A stretch of DNA of 64,000 nucleotides from Bacteroidota bacterium (lineage in GTDB: Bacteria > Bacteroidota > Bacteroidia > Chitinophagales > Saprospiraceae). Positions within the stretch are counted from its first letter, which is position 1. Each line of letters starts with the position of its first letter. Positions 6,813 through 17,700 of the stretch are shown here, piece after piece. The notes under the pieces were generated by a model. It was given only the letters and a program-made list of their open reading frames with translations. It had not been told where the DNA came from and searched no databases. The translations under genes were made by a program, and so were the position numbers. The DNA is taken from the NCBI GenBank assembly GCA_963169325.1, contig CAUJEY010000233.1, positions 1 through 64,000 of the forward strand. Direction: 5' to 3'.

Positions 6813-9800
6813 TCATCTGTAAATTTGAACAAATCCCTTTTTGGGCGGCTCGTTAGTGCCGGTATTGAGCACATAGAAATAAACGCCGTCGGGTAAATCC
6901 TTTCCGGGTTCATTGTTCAGTCTTCCTCTCCAGGCGGTCTGCGGATCGTTGGTATATCCGGCGGCTTCAAACACCTTGTCGCCCCACTGGTTGTAAATAA
7001 CGATCGTGTTGTCCCGGAATAATCCGGAATCCAGACAGGGTATTGTGAAATAGTCATTTACGTCATCGTCGTTCGGCGTGATGATGTTCGGGATAAAATT
7101 ACAATCTTCATCTCTCACCTGAATCGTCACCAGCGCCACCGTATCGCACACGTTCGGGCAGGTCTCCGAACAAAGTTCGTAGAAGAACCTGGCGGTTCGG
7201 TTGGTCTCCGTTGCCAGGAAGGTGAACACGCCGCCGCCTAAGTCTGTCAGCCCTTCCGGCATCGGATCCACTAACGGTGTCACCACAAAATCGCCGGGCG
7301 GGAAAATAAGATCATTATTCGCTACATTGAAGGTGTCGACTATGCCGATATTTACCTTGAACGTATCGGCAACCGCCTGAATGACCGGCAATATCACCTC
7401 AACAGAATCGACAGGCGTCGTACATCCGTTGATTTCTGCGAATACTGTGTACGTGCCGGCATTCTGTGGGCTGGCAATCACGATGATCTGGCTATTGTTC
7501 GGGTATTGCTGCTGCGGCCCCGTCCAGGTGTAGGTGGCGCCGGAGATAGAATCCACCGTCAAAATCACTTCATCGCCGGGGCAGGCTACCGGCGGGTCAA
7601 CCGACGCAACAAGTGCCCCAAGGGACTGTACCACCACGTTCACCACGCACAGGGCTGTATTGCCCACGGCATCGGAAGCCTGGAAGGTCAGTGTATGCGT
7701 CGAATCAGCAGCAAAAACAAGCCCGGAGAACTGCCCGGTCGTTTGTGCAACCAGAGGATCATCGGTACAGTTATCGGTAGCCAACGGTAAACTAAAGGTC
7801 AGGTTGACCCCGTCGCAGGTGGAAATAGTGTCGATGGAATCGATAAACTCACCCGGGTCGGAAACAACGATACCGCCGACATTCACGACCACTTCCGCAG
7901 ACGGGCAATCGATGAGCGGCGGCGTATCTTCCACAATCGTTATGGTAAACGTATCGCTGTGTACCAATGCGCCACTGGAATCCAGGGCTAAGTACACAAT
8001 CTTCGTGACGCCTATGGGGAACGTATCGCCCGGCATGATCGTGTCAGGTACCTGGGTGATGATGGGCGGTTCGCAGAAGTTGGAACCGGCCGTAGGAATC
8101 GTCCAGGTGATGGTTTGGGCACAACCCGACATGGTAACGTCCGCCGGGAAATTATTGAACGTCGGCGGCACGATCACTACGTCTAAGGTTATCGTGAAGG
8201 CGCAAGTGTCGGAATTGTTGCTCGCGTCCACAGCAAAAACCAATACGTTGGTTATTTGCGAGAAAAGGGTGTCGGTCGGCAATTTTGTCGCGGTGATGGA
8301 CTCCAGTTGGCAGTTATCGGTAGCCGTCGGCCATTGCCAGTTCACCACAACGCCGCAGGGACTGGCGTTTGCTATGATCGTATCGCCCGGGCAACTGGTA
8401 AATACCGGCGGGATAATATCCTGTACCGTCACCGTAAACGTACAGATGGACGTATTGCCTGTTGCGTCGAAAGCCGTGTAGGTAACAAGGTGGGTTCCGG
8501 TGGAAAACGTAGTGCCGGGCTGGTTTGTCGTCGTGAGAGAATCTAATGCGCAATTATCCGTCGCAGTAGGCGGCGTCCAGGTCACGAGGGTATCGCATCT
8601 GCTAGCCGGCAAAATAAATACCTGGTCCATGGGGCAACCCGCGATTACCGGCGGTACATTTTCCGAAACGGTCACCGAGAATAAACAATTGACCGTATTG
8701 CCGCTGTTATCCGCCGCCAGGTACTCCACTATGGTAGTACCGACCGGGAAAAATGCCCCGGAACTGTCTGTCGAAGTAAGGGTTACGTTAGGATCACAAT
8801 CGTCGGTAACCCCTGGCGCGGTCCACGTGGCGAAAGCGCCGCAGGTATCCGGTAGTGCTATCAGGGATATATCAGCCGGGCAGGTATCCAGCGCCGGCGT
8901 ACTCACATCAAGTACCGAAATGGTAAAAGAACAAGTCGTCTGGTTCCCATAATCGTCCGTTGCAGAATACGTCACTACCGTTTCGCCGGTTGGCAGGGTA
9001 GTGTCGGGTTGTAAATTGCTATCCAGCGACAGATCCAGGTCGCAGTTGTCGGATGGGGTGGGTACCGCCCAGGTGACGATTGCCGTGCAGGTAGTGTCCA
9101 AGACGGTTTGCGTGAAATCGCCCGGACAAATAAGCGTCGGATTTATCGTGTCGCGCACCATTACCGTGAAAGAACAGACGGCTGAATCACCGAAAATATC
9201 GATGGCCGTGTACGTCACTAAGCTGTCGCCAATCGGAAATTCGGCGCCGGGCAGCGCGGAGGATACGAGTTGCGGCGTCGAATTCGGGTTACACGGATCA
9301 AAAGCGGTAGGCGCCGTCCAGGAAACCGGGGTAAAACAATCCTGTGGCCCAAGGTCGACGGAAATGTCGGTGGGGCAACCAAAAATTTGTGGTGGCAGGC
9401 TGTCCTGAACGGTCACCGACATGGTGCAAGTGGCCGTGTTGCCGGCATTGTCTACTATAGTAAAAGTAACGATGGTCACACCGGAAGGGTAAATATCGTC
9501 CGTTTGATCGTTGGTAATGCTCGCGATCCCGCTGCATGCGTCCGTCGCTTGCGCCATATCGATGGTCACGTTGGCATTACATTCGCTCCCCACGGCTTTT
9601 ACCAGCGTATCTGCCGGGCAGAACGGCGTGGGCGGTGTGAGGTCGACGCTTTCAAAATAACCGTTTACGGTCAGGATCGGTACCGAGTTGAACGCACTGT
9701 TCACGGCATCTATCGTACCGGAAAAGCTGATATCAGTAGCCGCGTTGGCGTTTTTCACCGTAAAACATATCGTAACGAATGTGCTGTCGTCCGGAATATT

Positions 9801-11555
9801 CGGCCAGCCGCCCGAGTTGCCGCCGAAAAACTGAAGGGTGCCGCCGGATGTGGAAGTAAAGCCAAAAAACATGGTGGGCGACAGGTTCAATCCCGGGTAT
9901 TGGTTGGTGACGGAATCGAAACTCAACACCGCCATATCCCAAACTACATTGAACTGCAAACCGATGATGTCTACGAAATCGCGTACCGACAGGTCAACGC
10001 AAACCTTTGGGTCACCCCCCTGACAATCATTGCCCACTGTATCGAGCAGCAGGGTCAGCGGGGTGCCGGCGTCCACCATTACGGTGAACGAGCAGGTTGC
10101 CGTATTTCCGGCCGCATCGGCGGCGGTATATGTAACGGTGGTGGTGCCGGCATTGTACACGCCGTTGGCCGGGCCCTGGCCCTGTCCGGAAGTCACGCCG
10201 GACTGCTGGTAAGAGAGCGAAACGCCGCCGCAATTGTCCGTCAGTGTCGTGGGTTCCAGGTTGTTTACCGTGGCGGTGATGCTGCCGGTAGGCGCCATCA
10301 CCGACACATTGCCCGGGCAAACGATCGACGGCGGTTCCGTGTCGAGAATAGTGACCGAGCCGTTTACAGTTAGAAATCCGATTTCATCCGGCGGATTGAT
10401 AATAAAAGCAGACAAATCAGTAGGAAAATTACCGAACAGAATACCTGAATTGGTATTGTTTCCGCCAGTTACGGTGAATGTGAGGCTAAAAAGGGTGTCG
10501 CCATTGGCCAGCGTGATACCGGCCAGCAGGTTGGGTGTCGTCCAGGCAAAACCCAGGAAACCGTTGCCGGTTTGGGCGTTTCCGAAATTGGATACGTCCA
10601 ACTGCATTGCAGGGTTGAAGTTGCCAAAAGTGTCGAATTGCAGAATCGCCGGGTTCCAACCTAAGGAAAATTGCAGGCCGGCCAGTGAATCGAAATTGAG
10701 GGTGGTGATATAAACGGTCACCGTTTCACCGCAGGAGGCCGTTTCATTGGAAGCGATCAGTGTGAGCGAATCGCCGGGCATTAGTTGCAGATCGATTAAG
10801 AAGGAGCAGGCACTGGTATTGCCTCCCACGTCGGTCACGGTATAAGTTACCGTCGATTGGCCGATATTAAAAACGGCGCCGCTTGCATCCGGATCGTTAG
10901 GGAAATTGGCCGTTGTAGCGCCGGAAGAGGTCCAGCCGGTCGATTGAACGATACAATTGTCCAACACCGAAATTGGCGCGATGTTGTTTACTGCTGTTGG
11001 GCCAGTTACCGGAAGAATAAGACTATCCGGGCAACTGATCGTCGGCGGCTCCGTATCGATGGGGTTGACGAGGCCGGGCGTGGTGTTCACGACCAGTTCA
11101 TTACCCAATGGATCGATAGCCACGATGTCCGTTATAGTATTGGTAAACTCAACCAGTGTTGCCGGGCCGCCAATCCGGATAAAAGCGACCGACATCAATA
11201 TCGAGGAGTCCGGTATGCTCAGGCCACCAATGGCCGTCCAGGAAAACGTAAAATTTCCTGAATTGACAAGGGTGTTGGTCGTATCGAAGCCGATGCTTTG
11301 AAATGCCGGGTTGATTTGTGTGATATAAGCGTAATCCAGATGGGCGGCATTCCAGGAAAACGTGAATTGCAGCCCGGCGACGTTTGTAAAATCATACAAA
11401 CGCAGCGGTATCAGAAACGTATCCGCTGCCTGGCAGGGAACGGTGACTGAATCGGCTTTTAAGAACACTGTCTGGGCCCTTGTAATGGCCGGAGCAAACA
11501 GCGCCGCAAAAAAGATGAGGATTAGTAGTTTATTTCTCATGGTTTTAATTGTCAT
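6813..11555 (-). CDS. Giant secreted protein with cohesin-like and HYR repeats and a type B (CHU_C) tail
   Basis: A 1,580-residue exoprotein. A signal peptide ends near residue 28 (FAPAITRAQT); the ATG at 11540 is an equally good start. Three cohesin-like beta-sandwiches (about 28-165, 262-400 and 498-625) share a pattern such as VAGLQFTFSWNAAHLDY and LAGLQFSLGWNPAILQF. HYR domains separate them, and a tandem run of further HYR units follows (about ten in all; motif CPxD...DNC...TYxAxD). Near residue 1350 is an Ig-like domain, and at about 1490-1580 a gliding-motility-associated type B tail (FIPNIITPNDDDVNDYF, VIYNQWGDKVFEA). Type B cargo needs a PorP/SprF partner; one lies directly downstream. 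Likely a surface adhesin or matrix protein. Confidence 0.9.
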   Translation of the reverse strand: MTIKTMRNKLLILIFFAALFAPAITRAQTVFLKADSVTVPCQAADTFLIPLRLYDFTNVAGLQFTFSWNAAHLDYAYITQINPAFQSIGFDTTNTLVNSGNFTFSWTAIGGLSIPDSSILMSVAFIRIGGPATLVEFTNTITDIVAIDPLGNELVVNTTPGLVNPIDTEPPTISCPDSLILPVTGPTAVNNIAPISVLDNCIVQSTGWTSSGATTANFPNDPDASGAVFNIGQSTVTYTVTDVGGNTSACSFLIDLQLMPGDSLTLIASNETASCGETVTVYITTLNFDSLAGLQFSLGWNPAILQFDTFGNFNPAMQLDVSNFGNAQTGNGFLGFAWTTPNLLAGITLANGDTLFSLTFTVTGGNNTNSGILFGNFPTDLSAFIINPPDEIGFLTVNGSVTILDTEPPSIVCPGNVSVMAPTGSITATVNNLEPTTLTDNCGGVSLSYQQSGVTSGQGQGPANGVYNAGTTTVTYTAADAAGNTATCSFTVMVDAGTPLTLLLDTVGNDCQGGDPKVCVDLSVRDFVDIIGLQFNVVWDMAVLSFDSVTNQYPGLNLSPTMFFGFTSTSGGTLQFFGGNSGGWPNIPDDSTFVTICFTVKNANAATDISFSGTIDAVNSAFNSVPILTVNGYFESVDLTPPTPFCPADTLVKAVGSECNANVTIDMAQATDACSGIASITNDQTDDIYPSGVTIVTFTIVDNAGNTATCTMSVTVQDSLPPQIFGCPTDISVDLGPQDCFTPVSWTAPTAFDPCNPNSTPQLVSSALPGAEFPIGDSLVTYTAIDIFGDSAVCSFTVMVRDTINPTLICPGDFTQTVLDTTCTAIVTWAVPTPSDNCDLDLSLDSNLQPDTTLPTGETVVTYSATDDYGNQTTCSFTISVLDVSTPALDTCPADISLIALPDTCGAFATWTAPGVTDDCDPNVTLTSTDSSGAFFPVGTTIVEYLAADNSGNTVNCLFSVTVSENVPPVIAGCPMDQVFILPASRCDTLVTWTPPTATDNCALDSLTTTNQPGTTFSTGTHLVTYTAFDATGNTSICTFTVTVQDIIPPVFTSCPGDTIIANASPCGVVVNWQWPTATDNCQLESITATKLPTDTLFSQITNVLVFAVDASNNSDTCAFTITLDVVIVPPTFNNFPADVTMSGCAQTITWTIPTAGSNFCEPPIITQVPDTIMPGDTFPIGVTKIVYLALDSSGALVHSDTFTITIVEDTPPLIDCPSAEVVVNVGGIVVSDPGEFIDSIDTISTCDGVNLTFSLPLATDNCTDDPLVAQTTGQFSGLVFAADSTHTLTFQASDAVGNTALCVVNVVVQSLGALVASVDPPVACPGDEVILTVDSISGATYTWTGPQQQYPNNSQIIVIASPQNAGTYTVFAEINGCTTPVDSVEVILPVIQAVADTFKVNIGIVDTFNVANNDLIFPPGDFVVTPLVDPMPEGLTDLGGGVFTFLATETNRTARFFYELCSETCPNVCDTVALVTIQVRDEDCNFIPNIITPNDDDVNDYFTIPCLDSGLFRDNTIVIYNQWGDKVFEAAGYTNDPQTAWRGRLNNEPGKDLPDGVYFYVLNTGTNEPPKKGFVQIYR

Positions 11556-11573
11556 GCGATGAGAGAATTCTTT

Positions 11574-11720
11574 TTAAGGTTTAAGGTTTAGGGTTTGGGG
11601 TTTAGGGTTTGGGGGTTTAGGATTTAGGGTTTAGGATTTAGGGTTGAAAACCCCGCCTCCAAACCTCCAACCCCCAAACCTCCAACCCCCAAACCCCCAA
11701 ACCTCCAAACCTCCAAACCT
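11574..11720. repeat. G-rich inverted repeat of TTTAGGG/TTTGGGG words
   Basis: From 11574 to about 11645 the plus strand is a series of TTTAGGG, TTTGGGG and TTTAGGA words; from 11652 to 11720 it is a series of CCTCCAAA and CCCCCAAA words, so the halves are complementary. The runs of three to five G in regular spacing could also form G-quadruplexes on either strand. It separates the stop of the 2,854-residue gene from the start of the CHU_C-tailed gene. Confidence 0.6.
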
Positions 11721-11721
11721 T

Positions 11722-14700
11722 TTAGTCAATCAAAATCATCTTTTTGCGGTCACTATGCGTCGTGCTTTCCAGTTCGTACCAGTAAACGCCGGGGGCGCCC
11801 AGTTCGTACTTTTGGAAATCCACGGTATTGTATCCCTGGGCAAAGTTGCCCACTACCATTTTAACCAGACGGCCGTCGGTGCTGAACACACGCAGGATAG
11901 CGCGGCCGCTTTGCGGCAGGCGGAATCCGATCGTGGTTTGCTCGCGGAACGGGTTCGGCTGGTTTTGGTACAGCGCAAACGCCGTGCGGTCGGCCTCGTT
12001 GTTGCTCGACGCCAGGTTCCAGTCGAACTCGATGCTCATCGAATTACCGTCGGAATCAAGTGCTTCGGCGTAGGTGATTTCCGAACTCGGGCGCAGCAGA
12101 TCCGACAAGGACTGGCTGTTGCCCGTGGCGCGGAACGTCAACGTGAAGAGTACGTCGCCCTCTGCCAGCGTCACCGGATTGGTGCTCACCCACAGATTCG
12201 TGAGGTAGCCGTCGGCCAGATTTGCGGTGCCAAAGTTAGCGTTACCGAGGTTGGGCAGCACACCGGGCTGGATGTCGGCCAGTTCAAGCATATTCGGATC
12301 GAACTGAATCGTCATCTGGTAAGCGTGGCGCCCGTTGAAATCGCTTGCCCGGAACGGCACCGAGATCAGTTCACCGGCACGCACGGTTTGTTCATCCAGA
12401 CGGAATTTGAACACGTTGCCGGAGCGGTCGTTGATGTCGCTGTTGATATTGTTCACCGGGGCGTTACCCGTTACGTCGCCGATGCGGACTGCTGTGAAAT
12501 TCATGATGGAATCATTACAGCATACGAAAGACGATGTTTGCGGATAAGGCACACTGAGTGGGTTAGGCGACGGGAACATGTACAAAGACGGCACAAATTT
12601 CCAGTCTGGCGCGTTATTGCTATAGTGCTGCACCGTACCCAAAATAAGTTGTTGTACGAGCAGGTAGTCAGGAAGGTCCACTTTACCGTTGTTGTTCACG
12701 TCGCCAGCCACGTATTGGTATGGGTTCTGTAGCGTGATGACACTGGCTGCGTGATTTTGAATGGCCAGCAGGTCGCCCACGTTGATGCCCTGGCTGAAGT
12801 TGGACGTCACCGATTTTTTCGGGGTGAGTGTTCCGGTTGATGTGAAGGGCAGGGTAAACAAATAGTTACCCGCAACATCGGTTAGTTTGGAATCTGTTAC
12901 GCTACCCGTCAGGTCTACGGTTACATTCGGCACCGGGGTACCGGTACCTGCCCAGGTTTTTATCAGACCCGAGATTTCAATATCGTTGAGCATGACGCTG
13001 TCGATGGTTACCGAGCCGTTCATCAGGTCGGCCATAGTGGCCACAGGGCTGCCCGCCGAATCCTGCTGGAAACTCAATGCCGTCGGCGTACCGTCGATAG
13101 TCACGGGGCTGGTAGAACCGATGGGGGCATTGCCCAACAATACATTCAGGTTGAACAGTACCGAGCCGTTGGGCAGGTTTACCGGCGTACCGCCGGCCCA
13201 GAAGACCGTAAGGCTGTTGCCGACTACGTTCAGACCGCCGCCCAGACCTGTCAGGCCTGCATTCGGGCTGGAAGAACCGGTAATGGTTCCCACTGCATTG
13301 TTCGTCACATTCAGGCTGAAAGAGAGACCTACCATGGCGTTGAAATTATCCACAGTCACCGGCACTTGTACCGTTTGGCCTTGCGAGCCGCTGACATTGC
13401 CCAGGGTGATTTTCAGTTTGGCGCCCGCTAAAACGATTGCCGTATCTGTTTGCAGACAACCGGTTGTGGTGTCTGTCACTGTTATGGTATAGGTGCCGGC
13501 GCTCAGGTTGGTGAGCGCGGCCACATTGCCACTGTTGCTCCAGGCGTAAGAGAAGTTGCCGGAACCACCTGTAGCCACTGCCGTTGCGGTGCCGTTATCG
13601 GCGCCGAAATAGCTTTCCGGCGTACCGGTGGTCACCAGGTTGAAGCCCGCGCCGTTGCCCAGCGTGACATTGACGTTCACCGTGCAGGTGTTCTCGTTGC
13701 CGTATGGGTCTACAACAGTCAATGTAACTGCTTGCGGGCCGAGATCGGCGCAATCGAAGGTAGCAACGTTCAGGAACATCGTATCGATACCGCAGTTGTC
13801 GCTGCTACCCAGGTCGATGTCGTCGGGCTGGATAGTAGCTTTGCCGTCGGTACCTAAGGAGATGACCACGTTGTTGTTACAGATAGCGGTCGGCTTGCTA
13901 TTATCCACTACGACTACAATCACCGAATCTTTGCCCACATTGCCGCAGGGGTCGGTTGCCGTAAAACGAACCTTGTAGGTTCCCACGGCGTAGTTTCCGC
14001 CGGCATCGAGGGAATCATTGCCATGCGGGGCGTCGTTCAGGACTAAAAGTTCATTGATCGGCGCGCAATCCACGATATACTGCGCCGCATTCAGTGCCAC
14101 CGGCACCAAACAATTGGAGTTGGCCGGGAAGTTGGCCGAGGAGAACGTGAGCGTGTCCGGCAAACCCGGGAATTTCGGCGCCTCGTTATCTACAACCGTG
14201 ATTGTATTCGTATAAGTCTCCGTGTTACCGCAGTCATCAACTGCCGTGCGGGTACGGGTGATTTTGTAGCTGTATTTGCCGCACAATCCTTGCGAAATGT
14301 CGGTCGTGTCCTGTACAAAAACAACGGCTACACTATCCGTACAGTTGTCGCTTGCCGTGATATTGCTGGGCGGCGACAGGTTTTCGCTGCAGGAAATGGT
14401 GATGTTTACCGGATATTGCGACAATACTGGCGCTATCGTATCAATCACGCTGAAGGTTTGTACGCAGGAAACCGTGTTATTAGCCAGGTCGGAGGCAATC
14501 CATATCCGGTTTATCAGGTAACAATGTTGTCCGGAAGTATCCGCAGCCAGGGAATCACTAAAGGAAATCGTCACATTATTCGGGCAATTGTCGGTCGCCA
14601 GCGCCGTGCCATGAACCTGCGTAGAAAGAGCATCCGTGCAAAGCACAGTTTTTCCTTGTGGGCACAACGTGATGGTCGGATCAACATTATCCTGAATGAC

Positions 14701-17700
14701 GATGTAGGTTTCGCACATCGACATATTTCCGGAAGCGTCGGTTACAAACAGTTTGATCGGATGTTGCGTCACGCCGTCGGCATCGTTGCAATCATATGTC
14801 AGGGTATTGGTCGGCGCTTGCAGGGTATCTTTATCCAAACGCTGGATTTTCAGGTCCAACTGGCCGGCGCCGGTGCAGTTGTCGCTGCTGTTGTTATTGA
14901 ACTGGGCGGTGTTTACCACTACTGTTCCGGAGGGTTGAAGGGCCGCGCTAACGCCGTTGATACAAACCGCCGTTGGTGGCGTACCGTCTTTCACTACTAC
15001 CGTCACGGTGTATGTCGCGGAATTGCCGCTGATGTCGGCTGCGGTAAAAATAACCGTGTGGGTGCCAACAGTAAAGATGGCGCTCAGGTTGCCACCGTCG
15101 CCGGGCTCCTTGTTGTTGGTCACCGAAAGGTCGGCGCCGGTTGCGCAATCTTTTACAAAAGGCAAAATGTTGATGCTTACGGTGTCATCGCAGGTAATGC
15201 GGTCCGGGTCGGTAACCACCATAATCATCGTGGGAGCGCCCACGAAGGTTGGTTTTTTCGTATCTTTTACCGTAATCGAACGCGAAGCCGAAGTGGAATT
15301 ACCGGAGGCATCGCTGCTGGTCCAGGTACGGGTAATCGTGTAGTTGTATTTCAGGAATCCGCCGGAGGTGTCCTGTGTGGATACTTGCACCGGTGTTATC
15401 ATCGAGGTGCCGGCGCAGGCGTCGGTGGACGTCAGAATAGCCGGAGCCGGGATCGTATCGCAGGCTTCGATGGTTACGTTTACCGGCGGAGTCGACAAAG
15501 CAGGAGCAGTCACGTCTTTCACCGTAATGCTGGTAGTACAAGTGGCGGGGTTGTTTTTAACATCGCGCACCGTCAGCGTTACAACGGTCGGGCTGGGGCC
15601 TGCGTTGGCGCAAGTCAACGTATCGGGACTGACGCTGAAGGTCAGCGGGCCGCAATCGTTCGGGTCGAAGCTGCCATTGTTTAACTGGGCAGCCGAAATA
15701 CCGGCCTTTCCGGTCGTACCGCTCAGGTTTACGGTCAGGTTCGGTACACAAATCGCCACCGGCGGGAAAATATCGTTCAGCACCGTGATGTTCTGCGGTT
15801 GCGTGCTGATATTGCCGTTGCCGTCGTTGTACACCCAGGTGATTACGTAGTTACCCGGGTTGAGCTGGTACGACGGTGGATTGGTGTTCAGGAATGTGCC
15901 GACCGGTGTAGAGGGCGATCCGAAAATCGTATCGGCGGCCGGGTTGCAGGGATCAAGTGCGGAAGGGGCAAATACCACCAGGGTGCCGCAAGAGTCGATC
16001 AGTGCCGGCAGGTTGGCCACTGTCGGGATCGGCGCATCGCCGTCTTGCAGGGTCACCGTGAAGGAACAGGTGGAACTGTTATATCCGTCATTGCCCGTTA
16101 CCACAATGGTAAACTGATTGCCGGCAGCCGGCGGATTGGGGGCGAAAATAGCGCCCAGTGTAGTACCCGGAGCAATGCTTTGAGACATTTGCACATTGTT
16201 ACCGCAGTTATCTGCCACGGCAACCAGGTTAGTATAGTTTGGAATCTGTGCGGTTGGGCAGGTGGCCAGCAGCGTTTGATTCGGCGGGCAGGTAAGCGTC
16301 GGCGCTTGCGTATCCTGTATTTCTACGGTGAAAGCGCAGGTGGAGGTATTACCTTCTGCATCCGTCGCCGTGTAGGTTACGGTTGTGATGCCTACCGGGA
16401 ATTGTGCCGTGGGGAAAATCTGGAACGACAGCGTGGCATTGTAATTAAACGGATTGGTCAGGTTAAGGGCAGATTGAACCGTCGGGTTGCTGATTTGCTC
16501 TTGTACGCTGAAATTCAGGCAGTCAAAAACATGATCGAATACTGCATTCGGGCGTGACCAGGTAAATAGGTTCGAGCAAGTGCCGGAAGTATTCGGCAAA
16601 ACATAGGTTTTACCGCAGTTGGCTTCGTACCCATTCGTAAATATCGGGGCTTTGGTGTCTTCTACGATAATTGTTACCGAAGAAGAAACTGCATTACCGC
16701 ATTCATCTTCTACATTCCAGGTAACCACCGTAGTGCCGATTGGGAAGAAGCCAACGGGTATCACGGTGCCGGGCGTCGGGATGGTCACATCCACATAGCC
16801 GTAATCGGGTGTCGGATAATTAATGGTATAGGTAATGTCGAAAAGACCGAAATTAGTCGTGCAATTGTCCGAAACACTATCCTGCGTCAATTGCAGATTC
16901 AGCGGAGCGTCGCAAAAGCTAGGATCATCCGTTTGGATCACAATTGTGTTCTGGATATTGAAAATGGGGTCTTCCACATCTTGCACAAAAACAGTGTGCG
17001 ATACCGTGGTCATGTTATTGGAATCGTCGGTCGCTTTCCAGCTGCGAATGATGGAAAAGGAATTCGCGCAGCTGCCCGGAACGAACACATCGGGTTGTTG
17101 AACGACCGCGACATTAAAATCGCAGTTATCGCTAACGCCCGAAAAAGTACCCGTATTAGCCGGGGCGTTGGATTCATCGCAGTTTATCGTGATGTTCGCC
17201 GGAGCCGTGATGGAAGGCGGCGTTACGTCTTTTACGTCTACTACCTGGGTACAGGTAGCCGTATTACCGGCAGCATCCGTCACGCGCAGCGTGAGTAGGC
17301 GGTTGCCCAAATGAATGCAGTTAAATGTAAAGGACGGACCGAATGCGCCGCCATCGAGGGAAACCGCATAAGACATCGCGCATTGCGGGTAAGTATTGTC
17401 CGTGCTGTTGTTGTTTACGGTAGTCGCATTTAGCACAAACGAGCCGTTGGCGTCGAGGTTGATCGGCGAAACGTTCGTACAAAGCGCCACTGGCGGGATC
17501 AGGTCCTGCACCGTAACGACCGATACACAAGTAGCGGTGTTGCCGGAACCGTCGGTGATCTGAAGCGTATAGTTGTTCGGGCCTAAGTTCGTGCAGTTAT
17601 ATGTTGCCGAACCGGAAGAGTAAGAGAAAAAGCAGTTATCGGTGCTCAGGTTGTCCACCTGCGGCGCCGTCACAGTCGCCGATCCCATAGCGTCGAGCGA

